A stretch of DNA of 64,000 nucleotides from Verrucomicrobiota bacterium (GCA_016871575.1 VHCW01000013.1:1-64000), one strand, 5' to 3'. Shown: positions 9,308 to 18,476, counted from the first letter of the stretch. Notes: generated by a model from the letters alone, not told the origin. Program-made: numbers and translations.

Positions 9308-10681
9308 ATGCTTCGCACTGATGAAATACTTTCGACGATCCAGATGCTGCACGCCGAGCACCTCGACGTGCGCACTGTCACGCTCGGCCTCAACGTCAAC
9401 GATTGCGCGGCGTCGAGCGTGGACAATGTTTGCCGCAAACTCCGCGAGAAAATCATCCGCCGGGCGGCGAACCTTGTCCGCACTTGTGACCGGATCGGCG
9501 GCAAATACGGCATCCCGGTCACGAACAAACGATTGGCCATTTCACCGGCGGCGCATTTGCTGGCGGGACATGGACTCGGCGCGGCGTTGCAAGTGGCGCG
9601 CACACTCGATGAGGCCGTCAAGGAATGTCAGATTGATCTGGTCGGCGGTTTCACGGCGCTCGTTCAGAAGGGGATCAGCGGCGGCGACGCCGTGGTGATG
9701 GAGAGCCTGCCGCAGGTGTTGTCGTCCACGCAGCGCGTCTGTGCTTCCGTCAACGTCGCCAGCCACCGCGCCGGCATCAACATGGACGCCGTCCGCCAGA
9801 TGGGCGAGATCGTGTTGAAAATTGCCGGGGCGACCGCGGCGCAACGCGGGTTCGGCTGCGCCAAGCTCGTCATCTTCTCGAACATTCCTGAGGACAACCC
9901 GTTCATGGCCGGCGCTTATCACGGCGACGGCGAAACGGAAGCGACCATCAACATCGGCGTGTCCGGCCCCGGCGTTGTCAGCAGCGCGTTGCGCCGGCGG
10001 ATCCAGCTTGGGGGGCCGTTGACGCTGGGCGACTTGTCCGAGGAAATCAAAATCACCAGTTTCCGCGTCACGCGCGTCGGCGAACTCATCGGGCGCGAAG
10101 TCGCTGCGGAGCTTGGCATCCCGTTCGGCATTGTGGATCTCTCGCTGGCGCCCACGCCGGCTATTGGCGACAGCGTTGGCGAGATTCTGCACACGCTCGG
10201 CATCGAGAAGGTCGGCGCGCCCGGCTCGACCGCTGCCGTGGCGATGTTGACCGACGCCGTGAAGAAAGGCGGCGCGTTCGCATCGAGTTCCGTCGGCGGC
10301 ATGAGCGGCGCGTTCATTCCGGTGAGTGAAGACGCCGCGCTGGCCGACGCTGCCACAAAAGGTTATCTGACGCTGGAAAAACTGGAGGCGATGACAAGTG
10401 TCTGTTCCGTCGGTCTCGATATGATCGCGATTCCCGGCGACACGCCGGCGGAGACGATTGCGGCGATCATCGCCGACGAGATGGCCATTGGCGTCGTCAA
10501 CAATAAGACGACCGGCGTGCGGCTGATTCCCGTGCCGGGCGCGAACGCGGGCGACTTCGTCGAGTTTGGCGGGTTGTTCGGTTCGGCGACGGTGATGGAC
10601 ATTCGGAACACGGGCGCGAGCGCTGCGTTTGTGCGGTTTGGCGGGCGGATTCCCGCGCCGATTCAATCGTTGCGGAATTGA
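9308..10681 (+). CDS. DUF711 / UPF0210 family protein (PFL fold)
   Basis: A 457-residue cytoplasmic protein matching the UPF0210/DUF711 family across its length. Recognisable stretches include RTVTLGLNVNDCA near the N-terminus, GAYHGDGETEATINIGVSGPG in the middle and GGRIPAPIQSL at the C-terminus. Members adopt a pyruvate-formate-lyase-like barrel, but no reaction is established. In many genomes the gene sits beside an ACT-domain protein. Here the ACT protein ends at 5589, and VapBC, a propeller, a foreign regulator and repeats lie between. Start at ATG 9308. Confidence 0.88.
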   Translation: MLRTDEILSTIQMLHAEHLDVRTVTLGLNVNDCAASSVDNVCRKLREKIIRRAANLVRTCDRIGGKYGIPVTNKRLAISPAAHLLAGHGLGAALQVARTLDEAVKECQIDLVGGFTALVQKGISGGDAVVMESLPQVLSSTQRVCASVNVASHRAGINMDAVRQMGEIVLKIAGATAAQRGFGCAKLVIFSNIPEDNPFMAGAYHGDGETEATINIGVSGPGVVSSALRRRIQLGGPLTLGDLSEEIKITSFRVTRVGELIGREVAAELGIPFGIVDLSLAPTPAIGDSVGEILHTLGIEKVGAPGSTAAVAMLTDAVKKGGAFASSSVGGMSGAFIPVSEDAALADAATKGYLTLEKLEAMTSVCSVGLDMIAIPGDTPAETIAAIIADEMAIGVVNNKTTGVRLIPVPGANAGDFVEFGGLFGSATVMDIRNTGASAAFVRFGGRIPAPIQSLRN

Positions 10682-10726
10682 TTCTCGTCGGGTAGGATGT
10701 GGGCCGACGCGGGCGAATGAGGCAAT

Positions 10727-11599
10727 ATGGAAACAGAAGTGTCTTGTCCCAGTTGCGGCAACCAATTCAACGTCGAACACGACGGCAGGAGTGGTGTGGC
10801 AGCGTGTCCGTATTGCGGCGCAGCGGTCAAGTTTGACAATCCGCGCAAGGAACGTGTCATTCCACACGGCGCGCCGCCCCGCCCCGGGACAGAAGAGATC
10901 CACCATCTTCCATCGCACGCCAACCTTCCCGTTTCGCATAAGCAAGTCCCAAAAGTAGAGGAGCCGAAACCGCGGGTCTCCATCATGGACATGGTGTTCT
11001 GGCTGCTCCTCATCGGAGCCGTCATTGGCCTTGCTTGGTGGTGGTTCCACCGGTCGCCGCCACCGGGGAAACAAGAAGCGCCTGCGCCGGCAACGACACA
11101 CGCTCCCGCACAACCAACGCCCGCGCCGCCGGTGCCTGTCGCGGCAAAAGAGTTTGTTGAGGTGACATTGGCGAATCCGGGGTTTGAGAAGGCCTTGGAA
11201 GGCTGGAGGATTGTGCAGGCGGCCGGGTTGGTCCGCGCGATGACCGATGCGGCGCGCTCCGGCAAGCGCGGCCTGCGCGCGGCGGATGATTCCGAGCAAC
11301 GCAACACCATTGTGAGTTGCGCCTTCCCATTTGTGCCGGGCGATGCCTACGAGTGCCGGTTCTGGGCGCGCATCGTGTCCGGCAAAGGCGCAACGGTGTC
11401 CCTGCAATTCATCAATGCAGAAGGGCTGGCCATCGAGAACAGCGTGGAGATTCCCGCCGGCGCGAAGCAGTGGAAGGAGTTCACCATAAAGGCCACTGCG
11501 CCAAGCCAGGCGGTCAAGGCCGAAATCACGATTGCCACGACCGGCGAAGGAACCGCACTGGCAGACTTTGACGACTTCCAGTTATTCCACGCCCGCTGA
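10727..11599 (+). CDS. Membrane-anchored zinc-ribbon protein with a carbohydrate-binding-like domain
   Basis: The 290-residue protein starts with a zinc ribbon (C7xxC10 and C27xxC30). A polar linker, one transmembrane helix at about residues 87-107 and a Pro/Ala-rich linker follow. The C-terminal region, residues about 150-285, looks like a CBM4/9-type jelly roll: EVTLANPGFEKALEGW, YECRFWARIV and ADFDDFQLF. The topology would place the ribbon in the cytoplasm and the jelly roll outside. Function is unknown. It is convergent with nrdJ, with 14 bases between the stops. Confidence 0.7.
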   Translation: METEVSCPSCGNQFNVEHDGRSGVAACPYCGAAVKFDNPRKERVIPHGAPPRPGTEEIHHLPSHANLPVSHKQVPKVEEPKPRVSIMDMVFWLLLIGAVIGLAWWWFHRSPPPGKQEAPAPATTHAPAQPTPAPPVPVAAKEFVEVTLANPGFEKALEGWRIVQAAGLVRAMTDAARSGKRGLRAADDSEQRNTIVSCAFPFVPGDAYECRFWARIVSGKGATVSLQFINAEGLAIENSVEIPAGAKQWKEFTIKATAPSQAVKAEITIATTGEGTALADFDDFQLFHAR

Positions 11600-11613
11600 C
11601 GCGGCGCCAACCG

Positions 11614-14600
11614 TCAGGAGCACCCCATCGAGGCGCCACAGTTCAGGCATTTGTAACAGGAGCCGTTGCGAACGGTGATCGCGCCGCAAATGTCACAAGG
11701 CGGCGCGTCCTGCATGAAATGCTGGACGGTCTGGTTGAGTTGACGGACCGCGGAGAGGCCGGCGTTGCGGCGTTGCGGCTCAGCGGGAGCCGCCACCGGC
11801 GTGTCGCCCGTCTGCTCGAGGTCTTGCACTGGTTTGTTGAGCACTTTCTTCTCGTGCTCGATGATTTCCGGCAGCGGCAACTCGGGCTGTTTTGCCTCGG
11901 AGTTCTCTTCGCGATAGCCGTGGATGAACTGGCAGGCCAGCCAACGGAACAGGTAGTCAATGATGGACTTGGCGTAATGAATTTCCGGGTTCTTGGTGAA
12001 CCCGCTCGGCTCAAACCGTTGGTGGGCGAACTTTTTCTCGAGCGTGTCGAGCGGAACGCCATACTGGAAGGCGAGGCTGACCAGCGTGCCGATGGTGTCC
12101 ATCAGTCCGCCGATGGTGGAGCCTTCCTTCGCCATGGTGATGAACAGTTCGCCGGGCGATCCGTCCTCGTACAGGCCAACCGTGATATAGCCTTCATGCT
12201 TGGCGATCTCGAACTTGTGGGTGATCGCGCGGCGCGTGTCGGGCAGGCGATGGCGCATCGGCGTTGCTTCGCGCAGGCGAAGTTCCTGGATTTCCTTTTC
12301 GAGTTCGAGGATGCGTTGGTTCAACTGTTCGATTTCATGCCGGGCCGCCTGTGCCTCGGCCTTGGCGTCGGACGCCTTGGCCTTGGAGGTGTTCAACGGC
12401 TGGCTGCGCTTGGAGCCATCGCGATAAATGGCAACGGCCTTGAGGCCGAGTTTCCACCCCTCGATGTACGTCTGCAGGATGTCTTCGACGGTGGATTCCT
12501 GCGGCATGTTGACCGTTTTGGAGATGGCGCCGCTGATGAACGGTTGCACCGCCGACATCATCCGCAGATGCGCCATGTAGTGGATGCTGCGTTTGCCCTT
12601 GGCAGGACGGAACGCGCAGTCGAACACCGCCAAGTGCTCGTCCTTGAGGCCGGGCGCGCCCTCGATGGTGTCGTGTTCCTCGATGAACTTGTCAATCGCC
12701 TCGATCTCGGCGTCGCTGTAGCCGAGTTTGCGCAACGCCATCGGTACGGTGCGGTTGAGAAGCTTGAGCATCCCGCCGCCGGCCAGGATTTTGTATTTGA
12801 CCAGCGCAATGTCAGGCTCGATGCCGAGCGTGTCGCAGTCCATCATGAACCCGATGGTGCCGGTGGGGGCGAGCACGGTGACTTGGGCGTTGCGGTAGCC
12901 GTAGCGCCGGCCCAGTTCGACGGCTTCGTCGCCGCAACGTTGCGCCGCAGCGCGCAACGCGTCCGGACAACTGACGTGGATGCGCTTGACGGCGTCGCGG
13001 TGCATTTCAATGACGTGAAGCATCGGCTCGCGGTTGGCGGCGAATCCATCAAAGGTGCCCATCTTCTCGGAAAGGCGCGCCGACTGTGTGTAGGCGTGCA
13101 GGTGCAGGATGGCGGTGAGCGCGCCGGCGATGGCGCGGCCCTCGTCGCTGTCGTACGGGAGGCCGAGCGCCATGAGAACCGAGCCAAGATTGGCATAGCC
13201 GAGGCCAAGCGGCCGGAACAGATGGCTGTTGAGCGCGATCTTCTCAGTGGGATAACTGGAATGATCCACGAGAATTTCCTGCGCCGTGATGAAAATCTCC
13301 ACCGCCGCCTTGAATCGCTCGATGTCGAACGAGCCGTCTTCGCGCAGGAACTTGATCAGGTTGATGGAGGCGAGGTTGCAGGCGGAGTCGTCGAGAAACA
13401 TGTACTCGCTGCAGGGGTTTGAACTGTTGATCGGCGCGGTGTTTTTGCAGGTGTGCCAGCGCTGGATCGTGTCCTCGTACTGGCAACCGGGATCGCCGCA
13501 CGTCCACGTGCCCTCGGCGATGCCCAGCATCAACTCGCGGGCTTGGTAGACCGGTCCCGCTTTCTTGGGGTTGGTCACCCAGCGGGTTGTCCAATCCCTG
13601 TCGTCAAGCAGCGCGCGCATGAAATCATCGCTCACGCGCACCGTGAGGTTCTCGTTTTGGAACGCGACGGACGCGTAGGCTTCACCGTTGAGGTCGGCGG
13701 CGTAACCCTGCTCGATCAACGACCACGCCTTGCGCTCCTCCTTCAACTTGGCCTCGATGAACTCCTTGATGTCCGGGTGCCAGCACTTCAACGTGTTCAT
13801 CTTCGCCGCGCGGCGCGTCTTGCCGCCGGATTTCACGACGCTGGCAATCGAGTCGTACACTTTCAGGAACGACATCGGGCCGCTGGGGCGGCCGCCGCCG
13901 GAAAGTTTTTCGCGCTTGCTGCGCAACGTCGAGAGATCGGTGCCGGTGCCGCTGCCGTACTTGAAGAGCATCGCCTCGCTGCGCGCGAGTTCCATGATGT
14001 CTTCCATCGTGTCGCCGACCGACTGGATGAAACAGGCGGAGCATTGCGGGAATTCATACTGGGTCGGCGCCTGTTTGATGCTCCTGGTCGCCCTGTCCCA
14101 ATGCAAATTGCCGGCGCCGCTGTTTTTGCCGATGCCGTAGATGTGATGCAGCCCGCAGTTGAACCAGACCGGCGAATTGAACGAGCCGTGCTGGTTCACG
14201 CACAGCCAGGTCAACTCGTGGTAAAACGTCTCCGCGTCCTTCTCGCTGGCGAAATAACCGTCAGCCTTGCCCCAGTCGGCGATGGTGCGCGTCACGCGAT
14301 GGATCAACTGCTTGATGCTCCGCTCGCGCTCCGCCGTTCCGTTCTCGCCGTAGAAGTACTTTGAGACAACGACCTTGGTGGCGAGCGCCGACCAATGGCG
14401 CGGCGCCTCGATGTTTTCCTGGCGGAAGATCGCCTTGCCCGTGTCGTCAGTGATTTCAGCGGTGCGGAGTTCCCATTCCAATTCATCGAACGGATGAACG
14501 CCTGACTGACTGAACACGCGCGGCACCGTCAGGCCGTTTTTCTTCGGCGCAGCCTGTGCGATGCGTTTATTCCGCTTCCCGTTGCCGGCGCCATTGGCGG

Positions 14601-14703
14601 CGGCAACGTCTCCTGCAAACTCCTTGCGTCCTTGTTTAGCCTTGTTCACGGAAAGGCTCCCCGTACTCTGCTTTGCTATAATCACGATTCCCTCCTCGCG
14701 CAC
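11614..14703 (-). CDS. nrdJ: Vitamin B12-dependent (class II) ribonucleoside-diphosphate reductase
   Basis: A 1029-residue adenosylcobalamin-dependent reductase that makes deoxyribonucleotides with or without oxygen. The active-site finger NPCSEY gives N429, C431 and E433. A second active-site cysteine lies in DSACNLASINL. A C-terminal cysteine-rich tail (CDICG...CYKCLNCGASMGCS) supplies the redox and zinc cysteines. The region HGSFNSPVWFNCGL is diagnostic of NrdJ. A cobalamin riboswitch would be a plausible regulator, but the 105 bases upstream show no recognisable one. The N-terminal 60 residues are low-complexity and basic, so the exact start is uncertain. Confidence 0.96.
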   Translation of the reverse strand: MREEGIVIIAKQSTGSLSVNKAKQGRKEFAGDVAAANGAGNGKRNKRIAQAAPKKNGLTVPRVFSQSGVHPFDELEWELRTAEITDDTGKAIFRQENIEAPRHWSALATKVVVSKYFYGENGTAERERSIKQLIHRVTRTIADWGKADGYFASEKDAETFYHELTWLCVNQHGSFNSPVWFNCGLHHIYGIGKNSGAGNLHWDRATRSIKQAPTQYEFPQCSACFIQSVGDTMEDIMELARSEAMLFKYGSGTGTDLSTLRSKREKLSGGGRPSGPMSFLKVYDSIASVVKSGGKTRRAAKMNTLKCWHPDIKEFIEAKLKEERKAWSLIEQGYAADLNGEAYASVAFQNENLTVRVSDDFMRALLDDRDWTTRWVTNPKKAGPVYQARELMLGIAEGTWTCGDPGCQYEDTIQRWHTCKNTAPINSSNPCSEYMFLDDSACNLASINLIKFLREDGSFDIERFKAAVEIFITAQEILVDHSSYPTEKIALNSHLFRPLGLGYANLGSVLMALGLPYDSDEGRAIAGALTAILHLHAYTQSARLSEKMGTFDGFAANREPMLHVIEMHRDAVKRIHVSCPDALRAAAQRCGDEAVELGRRYGYRNAQVTVLAPTGTIGFMMDCDTLGIEPDIALVKYKILAGGGMLKLLNRTVPMALRKLGYSDAEIEAIDKFIEEHDTIEGAPGLKDEHLAVFDCAFRPAKGKRSIHYMAHLRMMSAVQPFISGAISKTVNMPQESTVEDILQTYIEGWKLGLKAVAIYRDGSKRSQPLNTSKAKASDAKAEAQAARHEIEQLNQRILELEKEIQELRLREATPMRHRLPDTRRAITHKFEIAKHEGYITVGLYEDGSPGELFITMAKEGSTIGGLMDTIGTLVSLAFQYGVPLDTLEKKFAHQRFEPSGFTKNPEIHYAKSIIDYLFRWLACQFIHGYREENSEAKQPELPLPEIIEHEKKVLNKPVQDLEQTGDTPVAAPAEPQRRNAGLSAVRQLNQTVQHFMQDAPPCDICGAITVRNGSCYKCLNCGASMGCS

Positions 14704-14808
14704 ATGGCGCGCCGGTTAAAATGAAGTCAAAAGAGATGGCAAACGACGAGGTTCCCCACCCCACGTAATTGCGACGAGCGCGACCGTATAACACCATTAG
14801 TTGTGGTT

Positions 14809-16239
14809 TCAAGAAAAATCTTCTTCGGAACGCAACTTTTTTTCTCCCGACCCCGGGACAAACCGACGGCGGGCGCGCTGGCGCAGTTGAAAACGCACGG
14901 GACAGCCGTGAAAACCCAGCGCCTCCCGAATCCGATCCACCAGAAACCGCCTGTAATGCGGCGTCAAACATTGCTCGTCATTGACAAACAACGTGAACAT
15001 CGGCGGCGTTCCCGGCTTCTGGAATGCGTAATAGATCTTGAACCGCCGTCCGCCCACGATGGGCGGCGGGTAGGATTGCATCGCGCGCGACAACAGCCGG
15101 TTCAACTCCGGCGTCTCCACGCGACGGCCCATTTCCTTTTCGATGAGCGCGACCTGCCGGAACAGGTCCGCAACATTCTTGCCGGTCTTTGCCGACACAA
15201 ACAACACCGGCGCCCAGTCGAGGAAGAACAACTCCTTGCGCAATGCCTCTTCATATTCCTGGCGAAAACTTTTCGGCTTCTTCCCTCTTCCTTCTTCCCT
15301 CTTCCCTTTTTGTTCCTCCTCCGCGGCGAGGTCCCACTTGTTGACAAGGATCACGCACGCCCGGTTCGCCTCCGAAATCTGTCCGCCAATTTTCTTGTCC
15401 TGTTTCGTGACGCCGTCCATCGCGTCGAGCACGAGCACCGCCACATCGCACTCGCGAATGCTGCGCTCGGCGCGCATCAAGCCGAACTGGTCCACGGAGG
15501 ACGCAATCTTGCGCCGGTGGCGCAGGCCGGCGGTGTCCACGAGAATGTACGGCTTCTCGCCATGCGTGAACGGCGCATCCACGGAGTCGCGCGTGGTCCC
15601 GGCAATTTCGCTGACGATGGTGCGCTCGCTTTGGAGAATCGAATTGATGAGGGAGGACTTGCCGACATTGGGCCGGCCGACAATGGCGAGGCGGGTCGGC
15701 GGCGCGGATTCGCCGGCCATGGCTGCGGGGAAATCTTCGGTGGCGGCGGCCACGAGCGTTGCGACATTCAGGCCGTGGATGGCGGCGATGGGAAACAGCG
15801 GGTCGAAGCCGAGTTCCGCAAACTCGTCCACACCGCGCGCGCGGGCATCGTTGTCCACCTTGTTCACCGCGAGGAACACGGGCTTGCCGCTGGCGCGCAG
15901 TTTGCGGGCGATCTCGCGGTCCAGCGGCGTCACGCCGGCGGTGACGTCCACGACGAGGAGGACCGCGTTGGCCATTTCGATGGCGATCTCCGCCTGCTGC
16001 CGCGTGGCCGCCGCCAGGAGATCGCCGGTTTTTTCGTCGTCCATGAAGGCGATGCCGCCGGTGTCAATGACCTCGAAGGTCTTGTCGTGCCAGCGGGCCG
16101 TGGCGCTGATGCGGTCGCGCGTGACGCCGGCCTGCTCGTGCACGATGGCGATGCGGCACCCGGCAATGCAGTTGAAGAGCGCGCTCTTGCCGACGTTGGG
16201 CCGGCCGACGATGGCGAGAATGTTGGGGGCGGATGGCAT
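14809..16239 (-). CDS. der: Ribosome-assembly GTPase Der (EngA)
   Basis: An essential double-GTPase acting in 50S subunit maturation. The 476-residue protein has two G domains, each with GRPNVGKS (P-loop), a DTxG G3 motif and NKxD (NKVD, NKWD), followed by the KH-like domain (ENRLLSRAMQS to NDEQCLTPHYRRFLVDRIR). Start at ATG 16239 was preferred to 16257 because family proteins begin just before NILAIVGRP. An unusual Glu/Lys/Gly/Arg-rich insert follows NKWDLAAEEE in the second G domain; it is encoded by a 14-bp tandem repeat. Confidence 0.95.
   Translation of the reverse strand: MPSAPNILAIVGRPNVGKSALFNCIAGCRIAIVHEQAGVTRDRISATARWHDKTFEVIDTGGIAFMDDEKTGDLLAAATRQQAEIAIEMANAVLLVVDVTAGVTPLDREIARKLRASGKPVFLAVNKVDNDARARGVDEFAELGFDPLFPIAAIHGLNVATLVAAATEDFPAAMAGESAPPTRLAIVGRPNVGKSSLINSILQSERTIVSEIAGTTRDSVDAPFTHGEKPYILVDTAGLRHRRKIASSVDQFGLMRAERSIRECDVAVLVLDAMDGVTKQDKKIGGQISEANRACVILVNKWDLAAEEEQKGKREEGRGKKPKSFRQEYEEALRKELFFLDWAPVLFVSAKTGKNVADLFRQVALIEKEMGRRVETPELNRLLSRAMQSYPPPIVGGRRFKIYYAFQKPGTPPMFTLFVNDEQCLTPHYRRFLVDRIREALGFHGCPVRFQLRQRARRRFVPGSGEKKLRSEEDFS
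15278..15305. repeat. 14-bp tandem repeat inside der
   Basis: TTCTTCCCTCTTCC is present twice in direct contact (15278-15291 and 15292-15305) inside a pure pyrimidine tract on the plus strand. It encodes the charged insert in the second GTPase domain of Der. Because 14 is not a multiple of three, change in copy number would shift the frame. Confidence 0.85.
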
Positions 16240-16395
16240 AAGAATTTGCGTCCACACGTTAGACTATTCCGGCAAAAGATGCGAGAGTTTTGCTACGGGA
16301 AACTCCCGCGCAGCTTTGTTCTGTTTACTTTGGGCTTGTACGGGTTGCGACTTGGCACGTATCTTATTTCCGCAACCGGAACAGGAGTAGCCACG

Positions 16396-17226
16396 ATGAA
16401 ACATTATGCGATTGCCGTCATCATTGGAATTGTCGTACTGCTCACGAGCATTGGCGGGCGGGAGAGTTACGGCCAAGGATCGGGCCAGTTGCAGGATCAA
16501 CTGACTGTCAATCTCGGGGACGACGTGAAGATGGAGTTCGTGCTCATCCGTCCCGGTGATTTCACCATGGGGTCGAAGAAAGGTGAAACCGATGAGAAGC
16601 CAACGCATCAAGTGACAATCACCAAGCCGTTCTACATGGGCAAGCATGAGGTCACGCAGGAGCAGTGGGATGCTGTCATGACCCGCAATCCCAGGCTTTT
16701 CAGTTTTAGCGGGGCCACGCAATCAAAGTCTGCCAAACTGTTGGCAAAGAAACCGGTTGTTGCCGTGAGTTGGGAAGAGTGTCAGGTCTTCTTGCGCAAG
16801 GTGCAGGAGAAAGTGCCGGAGCATGTGTTTCGGTTGCCGAGGGAAGCGGAATGGGAATACGCCTGCCGCGCCGGGAGCGCCGCCGAGTATTGTTACGGTG
16901 ATGATGCCGGGGGGTTGGGCGAGTACGCCTGGTTCGACAGCAACTCCGATAGAAAGACGCATCCCGTGGGTGAGAAGAAGCCGAATGCGTGGGGGCTCTA
17001 TGACATGCACGGCAACGTCTGGGAATGGTGTGAGGATTGGTATGGAAGTTACGATTCGAAAGCGGCCACCGATCCGGTGGGGTTGTCCTCCGGGTCATTG
17101 CGCGTGTTGCGAGGCGGCTCGTGGGACCGCAGTGCCGCGAATTGCCGATCCTCCTTCCGCGTCAACCTCGAACCGTCGAATCGCCTCATTGACTCCGGGT
17201 TGCGGGTGGTTGTCGTTGCGCGCTGA
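16396..17226 (+). CDS. Secreted SUMF1/formylglycine-generating-enzyme-like protein without the catalytic Cys pair
   Basis: A 276-residue protein with an N-terminal signal or anchor (residues 1-25). The full FGE-sulfatase fold follows: DFTMGSKKGETDEKPTHQV, FYMGKHEVTQEQW, FRLPREAEWEYACRAG, HGNVWEWCEDWYG and RGGSW. True formylglycine-generating enzymes have two active-site cysteines after GGS. Here the segment is GGSWDRSAANC, so only the second has a counterpart. It is probably a binding or non-catalytic SUMF1 protein and is unlikely to activate the sulfatases encoded in this window. ATG 16396 is preceded by AGGAG. It is divergent from der. Confidence 0.85.
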   Translation: MKHYAIAVIIGIVVLLTSIGGRESYGQGSGQLQDQLTVNLGDDVKMEFVLIRPGDFTMGSKKGETDEKPTHQVTITKPFYMGKHEVTQEQWDAVMTRNPRLFSFSGATQSKSAKLLAKKPVVAVSWEECQVFLRKVQEKVPEHVFRLPREAEWEYACRAGSAAEYCYGDDAGGLGEYAWFDSNSDRKTHPVGEKKPNAWGLYDMHGNVWEWCEDWYGSYDSKAATDPVGLSSGSLRVLRGGSWDRSAANCRSSFRVNLEPSNRLIDSGLRVVVVAR

Positions 17227-17244
17227 ATTGTGTAACGTGCAGGC

Positions 17245-18471
17245 GTGAACGCACGCGAAGTCGCCTTGGAATTGCTGGAGCGCTGGCCGCACGCGCGCCG
17301 GCTGGCGGACGAGTTGCTCGACGAGCAGCTCGCCAAGGCGGCGTTGTCGGGACCGGACCGCGCGCTGGCGACGGAATTGTTTTACGGCTGTCTTCGGCAG
17401 AAGATGGCGCTGGAGTTTCTGGTGTCGAAGTTGGCTGCGAAAGCGCCGCGCACCGTTGTGGGCAATCTTCTCAAGCTCGGTCTTTACCAGCTTTTCTTTT
17501 TGAAGACGGCGCCGCACGCAGCGGTGAACGAGACGGTGGCGCTGGCAAAACAGCGGTCGAGCGCTGCGGAAGCGAAATTCGTCAATGCAATCCTCCGGAC
17601 GGCTGACCGTAATAATGCTACATATGTAGCATTATTACGGTCAACGAGGGAGACGGAGCCGTGGGTGTTTTGGTCGCATCCGCAGTGGCTCTGGGAACGA
17701 TGGGCAGCGCGATGGGGACAGGAAATGACGGAGAAGTTGTGCGCGTGGAACAATCAGCCTCCGCCGGTTTATGTGCGCGGCAGCCAACCGTGGCCGGATG
17801 TGCTGGAACCGACAACGCTTCATCCATTGTGCTACCGGGTTATTGACGCGCCGAAGTTTTTTGCGAATCCCGGCCGGTATTACGTGCAAGACCCATCCAC
17901 CTTGGTCGCGGTGGACTTGCTGGATCCGCAGCCAGGGGAGTCAGTGCTGGATTTGTGCGCGGCGCCGGGCGGGAAGACAACTTACGCAGCGCAACGAATG
18001 GAGAACCGGGGCCGGATCGTGGCGATGGATGTGTCGGCGTCACGGCTCGGGCGGGTCGGCGAGAATTGCCGGAGACTTGGGGTGACGATTGTGGCGACGC
18101 TGGCGTGTTCCGGAACAAAACCGGAACAATGTTTGCGCGGGGAGATGTTTGATCGGGTGCTGGTGGACGCGCCGTGCTCGAACACGGGGGTGATGAGGCG
18201 GCGGCCGGATTTGCGGTGGCGGTTGACGGAGGCGGAGATTGGACGGCTGGCGTTTGTACAGGAGAAGTTGCTGGCGTCGGGGGCGCGGTTGACGCGGCGG
18301 GGCGGGGTGTTGGTCTATGGCACGTGCAGTCTGGAGATGGAGGAAAACGAACGCGTCGCGGAGCGGTTCCGGGATTCTCACCCGGAGTTTGCGCTCGACG
18401 CGACGCGCTCTACGTTTCCACCACGCGACGGTCAGGATGCAACGTTTGTCGCGCGGTTTAGACGACTGTAG
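17245..18471 (+). CDS. rsmB: 16S rRNA m5C967 methyltransferase
   Basis: The 408-residue protein has an N-terminal NusB-like RNA-binding domain (residues 1-115) and a SAM-dependent methyltransferase domain. The latter contains VLDLCAAPGGKT, the motif IV cysteine in DAPCSNTG and the nucleophile cysteine in VYGTCS. The start codon is GTG at 17245. Residues 120-133, in the linker between the domains, are encoded by a perfect 40-bp palindrome and read DRNNATYVALLRS. This linker is variable in the family, so the enzyme is probably still active. It follows the SUMF1-like gene by 18 bases. Confidence 0.95.
   Translation: MNAREVALELLERWPHARRLADELLDEQLAKAALSGPDRALATELFYGCLRQKMALEFLVSKLAAKAPRTVVGNLLKLGLYQLFFLKTAPHAAVNETVALAKQRSSAAEAKFVNAILRTADRNNATYVALLRSTRETEPWVFWSHPQWLWERWAARWGQEMTEKLCAWNNQPPPVYVRGSQPWPDVLEPTTLHPLCYRVIDAPKFFANPGRYYVQDPSTLVAVDLLDPQPGESVLDLCAAPGGKTTYAAQRMENRGRIVAMDVSASRLGRVGENCRRLGVTIVATLACSGTKPEQCLRGEMFDRVLVDAPCSNTGVMRRRPDLRWRLTEAEIGRLAFVQEKLLASGARLTRRGGVLVYGTCSLEMEENERVAERFRDSHPEFALDATRSTFPPRDGQDATFVARFRRL
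17604..17643. repeat. Perfect 40-bp palindrome inside rsmB
   Basis: Bases 17604-17623 are the exact reverse complement of 17624-17643, with no spacer and no further extension. The centre is ACATATGT, as in the palindrome at 4865-4904. Both strands encode the same peptide in the relevant frames. It is locally AT-rich within a GC-rich gene, which suggests insertion. Confidence 0.9.
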
Positions 18472-18476
18472 GGTTA

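Noticed and set aside
9542-11407. 621-residue minus-strand frame
   Set aside because: Antisense to the DUF711 gene and the zinc-ribbon protein; composition is Arg/His/Ala-rich without domains.
11719-13422. 567-residue plus-strand frame
   Set aside because: Fully antisense to nrdJ, whose active-site motifs are intact.
14704-14808. Cobalamin riboswitch upstream of nrdJ
   Set aside because: The 105-base gap is too short for a full B12 element and shows no B12-box.
14803-16395. Upstream extension of the SUMF1 frame giving an 807-residue protein
   Set aside because: The extension is antisense to der; the signal peptide and ribosome site mark ATG 16396 as the real start.
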